DNA of 64,000 bases from Cerrena zonata. Its lineage: Eukaryota; Basidiomycota; Agaricomycetes; Polyporales; Cerrenaceae. Each line of letters begins with the position of its first letter. Position 1 is the stretch's first letter. This document shows positions 42,845 through 53,993 of the stretch, in pieces. The stretch is from the NCBI GenBank assembly GCA_038087015.1, contig JASBNA010000005.1:434001-498000 (forward strand), in the 5' to 3' direction. Under the pieces are notes generated by a model. It made no database searches. It worked only from the letters and a program-made list of their open reading frames with translations, and was not told where the DNA came from. A program made the translations under genes and the position numbers.

Positions 42845-43433
42845 ATTCGATTTCAGAAACCCTTCGATGCTTTCAAATCATGTATTTATACGCCGCTATG
42901 TGATTGTAAGGCTACATATGTTTCATACAAGCGATATGCGTGAACGCTATATCTCACTGCAGCCCATTGAAATCTAATCCCAAGGGCCATGGTGTCGCCA
43001 AATATGAGTTAATGATCTATCATCTCGTCTATCGTGGGACGGGGCAGGGCACTCCGGATAGAATGATACAATGAATATCGCATGAAGACAGCCTGATATT
43101 CTTCCCCCTTGCGAGCCGAGAAACCCACATTCAGCGGTCACAACGCACGATTTCATGGTGTTGGCCATAGAACTTCATCTGCTGCTTTATGTTGGGGGCA
43201 AAGTTAGTTGATCATGCCCGCACGGTGACAAGTGAGTAGGGTGAGTGGGACATACGTGTCCACAGAACAAGCTATCGTAAAGCCACGACAGCGATGAAGT
43301 GATACCAATTATAGATACGGCATTGTTCCTAGCAACATTAAAGCACAGCGGGATAGCGAGATTGGAAGGATATAGATTTCTGCAGACCGTTGTGAATTAA
43401 CTTCAATCACGGTTCACGATAGAACTTACGGTT
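42845..43433. other. Convergent intergenic region, O-methyltransferase / kinase H
   Basis: Both flanking genes end here. No recognisable coding sequence; a GTAAGT donor directly after the stop of kinase H matches the 3'-UTR intron pattern of the family. Confidence 0.5.
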
Positions 43434-44765
43434 TCATGTCATCATCATACGTTTAAGCTGATAAAGACCTTCCCGGGCAACTGCTATGGTGTCATATACA
43501 ACGCGCTCCGAAGTACCTTCTTGACGAGATCGTAACCTCCAACGCAAGGTGGTTTCGCCCAGCGTTGTGCGTAGTTCCCGTAGACTTTGATGCGCAGATT
43601 GAGCAGTTGGCCTTTGGTCCGGTTGTCGATGAACCATAGACACAACCAAGGGTTCAAGAAAGTCGAGGCCGTGATACTTCTGGTAAGGAGAATTGATTGA
43701 AGATGACCAATTCAGAGGAGAGCCGTCACTTACTTCCAAGAAACCTTTCAAGTATAAATTTCCGAGTATGAAAATATCCAAAGGAAATGGGTTGTAGGGT
43801 TGGCGGTCGGAGAGTTCAGGTGGCTCCTTATCTCTTCCTTTCGTGCCTACAACGAGAGGCGATTCATCCGGTTTGAAGCGAGAAGAAAGTCCGAAGTCAA
43901 CGAAGTAGTATTTGACCGGATGATCTGAGCGGGTTAAATGGGGCGCGTCGAAGACTGCATCTGCGGTATACTCTAAACGAACAGGGTGATGACCTTTTGG
44001 AAACAAATGGCTGGCGTCCATCATGATATTGGCTGCGGCACAATCACTGAGGGTGGTTTATTATGGGTCATAGAAGGAGTTGTGCTGTAAACTGACCGAT
44101 GTGCGACCAGATGACTATGTATAAAACAAAGACCCTATAAGATAACATTAGAGCATAGAAGTATAATCATGTTCGTTTATCTTACTTCAAGAGTCTGTGC
44201 AACGAAATCTACCACTTCGCCGATGGTTCTGAATTCAGGCTTGTCGAAAGGTCGGAGATATTGCATTACCATCATGGCCTTGGATGCATCATGAGGATCG
44301 TCAACAACACCAAATACTGGTACGCAATGGTTTGTTGGATCCTGTACTAAGTCCCCCGACGTTAGGAAACGAGCAATAGGAGCTTCGTCCTTTATTCGCG
44401 ACACGGATTTAATCATCACACGGACTCCATCGGACAAGCGAGTTGCATCTATTATGCCTGATTTCTGTCGTATTGCACTCAGCACTTGCAACATGAAGGT
44501 AATATGTATATCGTACCATAGAAATTACAGAATCTTCACAAAAATCGGGATCACGGTTGGTTCCAAGCCAAGAAGGCGTCCAGGTGGGATCGAAGCGAGG
44601 TCGTAACTTATATCCTTTGCTCTCGAGATAGATATATCTTTCGCGCCAGAAAGTCTCGTGTGGAAGAAGATTCCAGTGACCCTCTTTGGTATCTCTCGCA
44701 TACTCCTCCGCTTCCTCCGGTGTACATAGCGCGTACGAGGGAAGTTTCTGAGCAGCCACGCTCAT
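43434..44765 (-). CDS. AgaK1-like protein kinase H (orphan)
   Basis: 374 aa; exons 44517-44765, 44186-44464, 44097-44134, 43734-44046, 43434-43679 (exon 5 one codon longer). A diverged member: AAQKLPSYALCTPEE, KSGIIDATRLSDGVRVMIK, VAHRDCAAANIMMDAS, DFGLSSRFKPDES, tail RQEGTSERVVYDTIAV. All catalytic residues present. The last intron (43680-43733, 54 nt) is a multiple of three without a stop, so its retention would insert 18 residues. There is no partner gene on either side, the clearest orphan kinase of the array. Confidence 0.87.
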
Positions 44766-45371
44766 ACTCCCGAGTAGATGCTAACCTTTGAACTATGTCA
44801 GCGCTGTGAACAGAACATATGATATGTTTCAAGTTGAACGTTGAAGCTAGGGCGTCACTCGACGCTAGCACGGAGCCGGATCCGGGAGATGCCGAGAGGT
44901 TTGTGCAGTCACAGCCACTCCGAGTCCGTCCCAGCTACAGCTTGGACCCTGACTCTCAGCTTCACCTGGTGACCTCGCACTACAAGGTGCTTAGATACCG
45001 CCAGCGTGATGTTGCTACTAAATATAATTAGAAGAATCAGATTTCTCAAGAGGACACGCATATTGAGGCCTGAGCCTGCATAGCTGCTGCTAACTCCGGA
45101 TGATCCATCACCTCCACCTGAGAATAGCCTCGATGAAATGACGTGCATGTGCGAATGTTGAGGGGCAGAACAACCACTTTGGCAGCCATTGCGGGCTGAG
45201 AACAAGGTCTACACAATATCATTCTATCCAGAAAAGCAGGATTTTTATTGCCGCGACTCAACACAAGGATGCAGTGCAGAAGGAAAAACTATTCAATAGC
45301 GTGATATACATGATCTAAGAAGAGACTCGGTGAGTGTTAGATATTGGAGATATTTTGTGACTTACCACATG
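44766..45371. other. Intergenic region between kinases H and I
   Basis: No gene. Contains one copy (about 45061-45150) of a 90-bp repeat also found at about 55910-56000, and a degenerate kinase 3' block near 45230-45300. Confidence 0.5.
45061..45150. repeat. Dispersed 90-bp repeat, copy 1
   Basis: Shares CTGAGCCTGCA, CTCCGGATGATC, CCTGAGAATAGC and GAAATGAC-TGC in the same order with 55910-56000, roughly 85 % similar by eye. No coding signal common to both. Origin unknown. Confidence 0.55.
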
Positions 45372-46706
45372 CTACAAAATCATACGTTTAATCTTGTAGA
45401 TCCCTTCCCGAGCGACCGCAACTGTGTCGTAGACCACTCGTTCAGGCACCGACTCGTTACGCGAACGCAGGCGCCAGCGCAGAGTGGACTCGGATAGACC
45501 GGCTTGAATCTCGCGGAACATGTCGAAAGCAGCTTGAGCTGTTGGGCGTCTGAGGGGATCTTCGTGGGTCATGGAGCTAACCAAAGGCGAAAGAAATTCG
45601 AGTCCATAGTATTTCTAAGGGGACCTTTAGCACAGTGAAAGAAAGCAGAAGACAAGGGAAAGTACATACTTGAACAAATTCTTTGCGATACAGATTACCA
45701 AGAATGAATATGTCTAGAGGAAACGGATTGTATGGTTGGCGATCGTCAAGTTCTGGAGGCTCCTTATCTCTCCCTTTGGTCCCAATAGCTAGAGGTACAA
45801 CTCCAGGATCGAAGCAGGAGGAGAGGCCAAAGTCGACAAAGTAATACTTAACTGGATGGTCCTGACGAGTAAGGTAAGGCGCGTCGTGAACACCATCCTC
45901 AAGATAATCGAGTTGGACCGGATGGTGTCCTTTAGGAAACAAAGGTTCCCCATCCATCATAATATTGGCAGCAGCACAGTCACTACATTGTGTCAACCCG
46001 AAAGTCGCAAATGAGGTCAAGACGAGCCTACCGATGTGCGACCCTTTGACTATGTATGAACCACAAGCCCTAAGAGCTTAAAGATTTGGTTGTAGGCTTT
46101 CGTTAGACAGATAAATGACTCACCTCCAGCGTTTGAGAGATAAAATCCACTACCTCTCCGATCGTTCGTAATTCTGGGTCGTCGAAGGGTCGCAAATACT
46201 TCATAATCAGGATCGCTTTGGAGCGGTCATGTGCATCCTCGATAGCTTCAAAAATGGGTACGCAATGGTTAGTAGGATCTTTCAATACAGTATCTCTGGA
46301 TAGCAGGCGAGCGATTGGGATTTCGTCACCCGAGCGGGATACGCTCTTGAGCATCACCCGCGTACCGTCCGATAGGCGAGTCGCATCTATTAGCCCAGAT
46401 ATCTAGATGTAGCTTCTTAGCATGATGGTGAGGGTGATCATAAGCAGCACGTCGTACCATGGAACGGATTGAATCCTCACAAAAGTTAGGGTGACGATCT
46501 GTCCCCAGCCACGAAGGGGTCCATCCGGGTTGAAAACGCGGTCGTAAAAGATAACCCTTGTTTTTGAGATAATCGTATCGTTCTCGCCAGAATACCTCAT
46601 GTGAAAGTAGGTCCCAGCGACCTTCTTCTGTTTGTTTCCTGTATCTTTCTACTTGGTCGGGTGAGCACAGCGCATAAGACGGGAGATGAGACTCGTCGAC
46701 ACTCAT
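45372..46706 (-). CDS. AgaK1-like protein kinase I (orphan)
   Basis: 373 aa; exons 46458-46706, 46124-46402, 46032-46069, 45670-45982, 45372-45614. Very close to kinases B and F (exon 1 nearly identical to B; exon 5 and the last intron almost identical to B). Ends RMIL where sisters end RMIV. Catalytic motifs intact (VAHRDCAAAN, DFGLSSCF, EPPEL). First gene of the third copy of the duplicated block; the partner that should start about 570 bp upstream is missing. Confidence 0.9.
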
Positions 46707-47902
46707 TCTGTCCTAGAAGATATGATACGACGTTTGTGTCAATACATCTCATCGGCAGGATATATGTAAGGGATAAACTGGTATTCGTGAGAGACAGCTA
46801 TCCGATATCAGATTGTCTTTTGTATTCCTCCCAGGGACATCACCGGCACCAGTGATGTAACGGGGGATGGAGAGTTTTGGCCATGGCAGCATGATTATTG
46901 CGATAGAGACGTCAAAACAACGGGATTGATGCCTCATGATGTTCCTATGCGCGTCAAGGACTTCATTGTGGAATTTGTCCCTTTCTAAAGAAGGTGAATG
47001 GCAGCGCTCACGACATCTTTCTATTGAAATCCACTCTCAGTGGAACACGTTCTCATTCGACTTTATTCTCATGAGGATAGAAACCAAGTCCATGCTTACT
47101 TGATCCGCTATACACTGGCAGGCATCTAGAATCTGATTCGTAGTCGTATTGATACGTCACTTGGAAGATCATGTACTTGTGCGGCTCCAGGATGTCGACA
47201 CGACGACTTTCAATAACCTCTTAGAAAGGCTGTCTAGATGCATGCAATAATAGAATGACCTTGATGAGAACACGGGGCTTAATTAAAATTTCAAACAACT
47301 TACCTGTGGAGGGATATGCGAACAAATTACAACAAAATCATGTATTCAACATGTCAATTGGCATTGAAATGGCAAAGCACTATATGCGCGCCTCATATTA
47401 CCGAAAACAATGTGCTGCCTGTGCTTGCGTCTTGAGTACGTAATGTTAGAAGAGGATGAAGAGAGTATGGAATAAAAGTTATGAAACAGCGCTCTATAGC
47501 GTGTGTATGACATGAGGGGGGACCCTCTCAGTGTCGATGACACCCATGTATGCAGAAGACTGCAGAAAGCCCTGAGCTCCCTGCGACAACCCCATATACT
47601 TATTTCTTTTGCTGTTACTTTTTCTGCTATTCGTTACCTTTTTTCTTTGGAGGGAAGACCAATGCAATCACGTAGTATGGATGTCGTGTAGCCTGATATC
47701 CCTTTCTCGCACTAGAACATTCTATAATGAGACTGAAACGGGATGAATGGTTCGGGTAGATGATAGAGCAAAACACTTGAAAAACACCTGTCTAAAAATA
47801 AGGCAAAGCATGGGAAAGCAAAGCGACAGCAATATTGTGGATGTGAAGTCTAGATAGAAAGTTAGTAAAGATAGAGCGGTAATATGTGTGACTTATGATA
47901 CG
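46707..47902. other. Region of partner-gene loss between kinases I and J
   Basis: After about 80 bp of kinase upstream sequence the DNA switches directly to sequence that lies some 350 bp downstream of partners B and F (46790 onward). The whole partner gene and its promoter are deleted. The remainder resembles 18900-19900. No open gene. Confidence 0.6.
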
Positions 47903-49233
47903 CTATTTAATCATATGTTTAATCTTGTAGATCCCTTCTCGAGCAACCGCTACCGTGTCATAGACCACTCGCTCAGGGACAGACTCTTTCCGCGAACGTA
48001 ACCGCCAGCGTAGAGTTGACTCGGCTAGGCCAGCTTGAATCTCGCGGAACATGCTGTGAGCAGCTTCGGCTGTAGGGCGTTCCTGTGGTTCACGTTGGGT
48101 CATTGAGCTAATCAATGGCTGAAGAAATTCAAATCCATAGTATTTCTAAGCAAACATCATAAGAGAGAATGAAGGTAAAGATCAGAAAACACAACGTACT
48201 TCAACAAATTCTGTGCGATACAAGTTACCAAGAATGAAGATATCGAGAGGAAATGGGTTGTAGGGTCGATGGTTGTCGAGTTCAGGAGGTTCCTTATCTC
48301 GTCCTTGAGTTCCAACCACTAGCGGATTGACTCCGGGATCGAAGTACGACGAGATGCCGAAGTCGATAAAATAATATTTGACTGGATGGTCTTGACGGGA
48401 TAGGTAGGGTGCGTAGTGCATTCCATCCTCAAGGTAGTCGAGCTGAACCGGATGATGACCCTGAGGAAATAAAGGTTCTCCGTCCATCATGATGTTTGCA
48501 GCGGCACAGTCCCTGGTTTTTGTCAACGCAAGAAACGCAGAGGGCGAGGAGGACGAACCGATGTGCGACTCTTTGACGATGAAGAAATGATATGCCCTGT
48601 TTATCCTGAAGGTTTGTCACGGCCTTTGATTTGATTCCGTACAGACGTACCTCGAGAGTCTGCGCAATACAATCCACTACTTCTCCAATGGTACGAAGTT
48701 CTGGGTCGTTGAATGGCCGCAAGTACTTCATGACAATGATGGCCTTGGATTTATCTATCGGATCTTGAAGAACTTGGAAAATAGGTACACAATGATTTGT
48801 CGGGTCGTTCGCCACATCATCTCTTGACAGAAGACGTCCGATTGCAATTTCGTCGCCGAGATGAGAAACAGTCTTGAGCATTACACGAGTACCATCAGAC
48901 AAACGGGTTGAATCAATGACTTCAGACAGCTACGGATAGCCCCTTAGCAATAGAATGTGGAAAGTCATGAGCAGTACGTCGTACCATAGAACAAATTGAG
49001 TCCTCACAGTAATGAGGGTTGTGGTTTGTCCCTAGCCATGAGGGAGTCCATCCAGGTCTAAATCGTGGTCGTAAGAGATATCCTCGACTCTGAAGATAGT
49101 CATAACGTTCCCGCCAAAAGACCTCCCAGGCGAGGAGGTCCCAGAGGCCTTCTTCTGTCCGCTCTCTGAATCTTTCTGCTTGTTCGGGCGAACACACTGC
49201 ATAGAACGGAAAGTTCGGTTCGCTGACATTCAT
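47903..49233 (-). CDS. AgaK1-like protein kinase J (orphan)
   Basis: 373 aa; exons 48985-49233, 48651-48929, 48559-48596, 48200-48512, 47903-48145. C/G-type kinase, but exon 1 (MNVSEPNFPFYAVCSPEQAERF) is closer to the left-edge kinase. Catalytic core intact: VAHRDCAAAN, DFGISSYF, EPPEL. The C-terminus ends KHMIK instead of KRMIV, and the GT of the post-stop donor seen in other copies is lost (ATAAGT). In place of a partner gene, an O-methyltransferase fragment begins only 155 bp upstream of its ATG, so its promoter has been rebuilt, although a CArG-like box (49355-49364) is kept. Confidence 0.89.
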
Positions 49234-49354
49234 TTTGGGCCAAGAGGATATTGTGATACTTATGTCATAGTCATTCGTAAAGGGTGTAGATAGTTTGTGT
49301 TTCGGGTTGATGAGTGTTCACTGTTCGTGCCAAGATCATCGGCCTCCAGCTCTT

Positions 49355-49364
49355 CCAAATATGG
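49355..49364. promoter_or_regulatory. CArG-like box upstream of kinase J
   Basis: CCAAATATGG, 122 bp from the ATG, retained although the sequence beyond it has been replaced by an O-methyltransferase fragment. Confidence 0.42.
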
Positions 49365-49388
49365 TAATGGATCGTTTGTTGTCGTATC

Positions 49389-50175
49389 CTTGACAGAACG
49401 TACTTCTGTCGATTATCCCTGGCAGGATCAAGTTCCCGAAGATGGAACAGTGTGTGACGTCGGCGGAGGAATAGGCTATAATTCTATGCAATTACACGAA
49501 GCGCATCCGAAGCTCCAGATCATACTCCAAGACCTGCCTGACACCATCAAGCAAGCGGAGTCGGAAGTATGGCCTACCCTTTGCCCGGAAGCTATCGAGA
49601 AACAGAAGGTGTAGTTCAAGCCATTAGACTTCTTTGCGAAATCCCCGCTATCTGGATGTGATGCCTATTTCGTACATGACGTCCAGTTTACCGTTCTGGG
49701 GTTGCTAGCTCAAGAATATCATGTACGTGCTGTTGAAACCATAACTCTTCTTTATTTTATATGTATTATCAGACATGACTGGCCCGACAAGGAATGCGTC
49801 AAGATTCTGACTGGAATTAAGGGAGCGATGTCATCTAAAAGCCGGGTCCTAATCTGTGTGTATATTTCTTCTAGTGTTCTACATATTAGTGTAGCTGATC
49901 TCTATCCCTATCATCTAGAGGAATACATTTTGCATACAGCCAACAGGGAAAATGAAACAAGTGCTGCAATTCAACCTGCACCCGCCCCGTTGCTTCCCAA
50001 CTATGGTGCGGGGAAGATTCGCCCCTATAACCCCGATTTGGATATGATGGTCTTGTTCAATAGCTAAGGACGTCACCTAGACCACTTCATCAAACTCGGA
50101 GAACAAGCTGGGCTCAAGTTTGTCAGAGTCTGGGATTTGAAGGGGACAGGAGTGATTGAATTTACATTAGCATAA
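49389..50175 (+). pseudogene. 5'-truncated O-methyltransferase pseudogene
   Basis: Copy of the gene at 41007 starting in the equivalent of its fifth intron (CTTGACAGAACG against CTTGACTAAACG) and running to the C-terminus. SAM motif VCDVGGGIG and HDWPDKECVKIL are preserved. In-frame stops occur at 49612-49614 (before FKPLDFFAK) and 50065-50067 (FNS-stop-GRHLDHF); the exon upstream of HDWP is altered. About half of the protein, including the dimerisation region, is absent. Not functional. Its breakpoint lies inside the upstream region of kinase J. Confidence 0.88.
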
Positions 50176-50507
50176 ATACTTCGAAACTTCCTTCTCGATG
50201 TATGTATTTGTATGACACTGCAAACGATGTTAAAGATACTATGTTACATTGCCAGTAAAAATATAAAATACAATGAAAGCGAGGATGGTGAGAACAACAG
50301 AGATTTGATGATAAGCAGCGAAAGCTGAGGGAAGTAGGCTTTGTGGTGGTAGATAACATTACAGAAACTGCACTAGAGCAGTCTTTTGTAATTCAAGCAA
50401 TTGAAAAGGTGAGGAGATAGATAATAGGCATACTATGCTCGAGATATGTCCGGGCGCAGTACCCTGGACGGGAGATGTTCGATACGGTTGGTGTTCGTGT
50501 GGCTGTA
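50176..50507. other. Intergenic region, O-methyltransferase pseudogene / partner K
   Basis: 332 bp between two convergent 3' ends. AT-rich, no coding signal seen. Confidence 0.5.
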
Positions 50508-51730
50508 TCACACTGGTAAAAACGAAGTGTTTCGAGAATGACTCCAGGCGCGAGGTAGTGGTATCTTCGAGATAATAGACGGTCGGTCATGGTCGCCAGT
50601 ATTGTCCTGAACGGGATTTCCACCCATCTGCTGTTGTCGCATGATGGATGATAGTTCATCGAAACGGCGATGCAAGGTCTCTAGTTCACGTTGGAAGGAG
50701 ATACTGGAGTCAGTCTCAGGTTCTGCTGTGAACACGTGGGATGATGGTCGATGAATATAAGTTTTCTTCAGGAGCATGTCAGCGATGACTGTTCCCACAG
50801 ACCGTGGCGTTTTGAACGCCGGAATGGTACGTCCTGAGAGCAGTTCACCACTCTCGAGATCAGGTGCAGCATAGAACCCTTCAGTTTCCACGACGGTGCT
50901 AGAGGTTAACACAGAGGAGATCGAATCTCGGTGTGTACGAGGAGGAGAACATATCGAGGGTGCTCGTGACCGAGTGACATGTGTATCCGACGCCTGGTGA
51001 GTATCTGTAGAGACAGTTCTGGGCGGACAATCACTTGCGAGATGTTCTACAATCCGATAGAGCCTATCAGTATTCTTCTCCTTCGGAAAGTGAGTACAGA
51101 TCATCTTACCGTTGGACCCCGGACCAAGAGGATTAACAGTCTCTAATGATTGCCGACCATTCATGATGGTCGCCTCAAGAGGGAGCATGCAAGGGTTGTA
51201 TTGACGACCTCTAGCTTCAAGTTCTAACTTAGCCTTCTCGCTTGTAGACTGGGAAACACGAAATACGAATAAGCATCCACATGAATGCAACATGAGGAGA
51301 TTAGACTCTTACAATGATTGTAATGCGCAATTCCTTCATTGATCGATCGATATGGCTGATCCTGCGTGTCAACGGGAGATTGCTGAACAACGCTCGGATT
51401 TGGAGCCATATGTTACCAAGGGAGACAACCTCAGTACGGACCACATTTATATCGCGTCGGGCACTGGAGATAGCATAAGACTGATGCAAAAGAAGGAATA
51501 TAAGTTGAACACTACTTCTTCAACTTCTCTTCCAATCTATCCGATTCATCCTTGATGAGACCCTCCTTCACTCCACAACGGAAGAGACAATACACATCTG
51601 AAAAGGCTTCCTCAAGGGCCTTGAGACGATTTTTGGGAAGGAAATTAGAGCAGGTTGAGCAAAGAAGTTGAAAGACCCCACAGCCCAGCACGCCAAGGAT
51701 GAAGCCGCTAAGGTCAAAAAAGAGGCCCAT
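50508..51730 (-). CDS. Kinase-partner membrane protein K
   Basis: 347 aa; exons 51516-51730, 51313-51463, 51110-51248, 50508-51046 (1044 nt, frame closed). Diverged member: FFDLSGFILGVLGCGVFQLL helix, FLPKNRLKALEEAF, exon 2 SLGNIWLQIRALF, exon 3 GRQYNPCMLPLEATI, exon 4 PRTHRDSISSVLTSSTVVETE. The C-terminal half differs from the B group and ends SFLPV, so only the last LPx is kept. Intron 3 (51047-51109, 63 nt) has no stop and a length divisible by three, so intron retention would be tolerated. The only partner on the minus strand; its kinase starts 442 bp away. Confidence 0.77.
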
Positions 51731-52172
51731 AGTGGTATAATCGCGACGAAGACAATGGGATGACTCGTTTGAACCTGGACGCTAAATCGCGCCGCTATAA
51801 GTATGTCGTACGTCCTTGGGAACCATTGTGCAACTGGGCAGCCTCAAAGGAGCTATACCCTGAGCATGCTTTTTACACATGTTGAAGAACAATCTGATGT
51901 GTCTGATCGTTATGGGTTTCGCACAAGGGTCAGTGCTAATCAATTTGCGACATACCTCATGAGGTCCTTAATAGGTTCATGAGAGCCATGAAGTTGTGGT
52001 ACAGTCGTAACACGACGATAACCTAAGCTATCACAAAACAAAGTTGTAAGTTCGGCTGTGATTGTTACGGCGTCTTTTGTCTCTTTTTGGTAACCAGACT
52101 CCGAGTCGAGTCGTTCCAATAATCATTCCATTCGTCGACGTTCTTCACTACCTCAACCGAAGAAACTGACTT
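51731..52172. promoter_or_regulatory. Divergent promoter region of partner K and kinase K
   Basis: 442 bp between two start codons facing outward; the arrangement is inverted relative to the rest of the array but still head to head. None of the B-group motifs is recognisable. Confidence 0.5.
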
Positions 52173-53492
52173 ATGAACGCCGATCTCCCTTCTTATGCAT
52201 TTTGCACACCAGAACGAGCGGAATACTACGCAAAAGAGACTGAAGAAGGTCACTGGAGTCTTCTCTCGTACGAGGTTTTCTGGAGAGAACGATGTGTTCA
52301 CCTAAAGAGTAGAGGATATCTACTACGTCCCCGATTTCACCCAGGATGGGTTCCGTCATGGCTGGGGACAAATCGCGACCCTGACTTTTGTGAGGACTCT
52401 ATCCGTTCTATGGTGCGACGTACTCACAAATAATGATATACAAGCGCTAAGAAGATGGGTTAGGAGTCTTGGGTTATAGATGCGACCCGCAGCTCTGATG
52501 AATCTCGTGTCATGATCAAGCTAGTCTCAAAGACTAACAACGAAGTTCCTATTGCTAGCTTGCTTTCAACTCCAGAGCTGCTACAAGATCCAACCAATCA
52601 CTGTGTACCTATATTCGATGTCCTCGACGATCCATTAGAGCCCACCAAGGCTTTGTTGGTAATGCCGTATTTACGACCTTTCGATGACCCAGAATTTCGC
52701 ACAATTGGAGAAGTTGTGGATTTCGTCTCCCAGACCCTCGAAGTAGGAATTTATTTCGAGTATACTCGAATAGCTGATTGAGGGACCGGTGCAGGGCCTA
52801 GTTTTCATTCACAAGCAGAATGTTGCTCACCGGTTTGTCTTCACCAGTTGGCTTCTCCTTCTCTTACTAACGGACCACAGAGATTGTGCAGCTCGGAATA
52901 TAATGATGGACGGCCGGCTGTTATTTCCTCAGGGACATCATCCCGTGCGGTTAGACTATCTCGCTGATGGGGTTCGAGACGCACCTTGTCTGAATCGACA
53001 AGACCATCCAGTCAGATACTATTTCATCGACTTCGGTATATCTTCACACTTCAAAGAGGGTGACAGTCTTCTTGTCCTTGGAACGAAGGGGAGAGATAAA
53101 GATCCGCCCGAACTTTCTGAGTATCGGCCGTATAATCCATTCCCACTAGACGTATTTATCCTTGGTAATGTTTATCTCAAAGAATTTGTTGAAGTAAGTG
53201 TCAATTTAGCTATCTGTGATGGTGATGTCACTTATATCCTTTTGTCTAGAAATATTACGGACTTGAATTCCTTCATCCGTTAATCTCCTCAATGACCCAT
53301 CCTACACCGGAACAGCGACCCACAATAGATACTGCCTATAAACAGTTTCAACGAATTCAGGCCGGCTTGTCAGATTCTACTCTACGTTGGCGATTACGTT
53401 CGCGCAAAGAGTCGGTGCCTGAACGAGTGGTTTACGATACGGTGGCGGTTGCCCGAGAAAGTCTTTATCGTCTCAAACGGATCATTGTGTAA
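52173..53492 (+). CDS. AgaK1-like protein kinase K (inverted unit)
   Basis: 370 aa; exons 52173-52412, 52464-52742, 52795-52832, 52881-53193, 53250-53492. The only plus-strand kinase. Starts MNADLPSYAFCTPERAEYY; exon 1 is 9 nt shorter than standard. Exon 2 begins ESWVIDATRSSDESRVMIK. The loop reads VAHRDCAARN (Arg before Asn, closer to classical kinases than the AAAN of the others), then DFGISSHF and DPPEL. Intact. Exon 2-4 sizes equal those of the minus-strand copies, so the whole pair was inverted as a unit after the gene structure was fixed. Confidence 0.9.
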
Positions 53493-53993
53493 TATGCTAT
53501 GTACGTTCCGTCGATTGGATCTATGGATTTCTCCTCACGATTTGTAAATTTAGATACCCACAGCATTGCTTTCATATCGCTTTGTGCTCTGCCCAGAAAA
53601 ACGCTATACCTCGTTTCATGTTGTATGTTCGGATTCTACATTCGCTTTCTAGATCAAACCAATAAACCCCCTAGTGATAACGCAACCTGGTATATGGATG
53701 AACGGAAGAGTGTATCTCGTCCATTCTAAGTGAACTTGTGGCATTAGTCTTGTCCAACTGAGAAAGGCGATAACATACTCCACGAATCACTCCTTGCGTT
53801 AAGCTATTTCATCCACTAATCCTGTTACGATGTGATTTCCCTATCTTCGTCATGTTATCTGTCCTCTACACGCCTCCATACGTAGGTTGGGAGTTCAATT
53901 CCGAGCCTGAGGGTCTAACACTAAACCGTTGAGCATTTTATACGATAAAGGCCGACGTGTGTAACATACTGGGTAATTCACTGATGCACCGCT
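53493..53993. other. Convergent intergenic region, kinase K / F-box gene 1
   Basis: Begins with a GTACGT donor 11 nt after the kinase stop, matching the family's presumed 3'-UTR intron. From about 53860 it is duplicated at 62200 onward together with the adjacent F-box sequence. Confidence 0.45.

Larger units (their letters stand above)
45372..49270. repeat. Segmental duplication, degenerate third copy
   Basis: Kinase I matches B/F and kinase J matches C/G in order and orientation, but the spacing between the kinases is 1.2 kb instead of about 3.3 kb because the partner gene is gone. The partner 3' flank survives at 46790-46960 (TATCAGA, CCATGGCAGCATGATTATTG). Confidence 0.75.
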
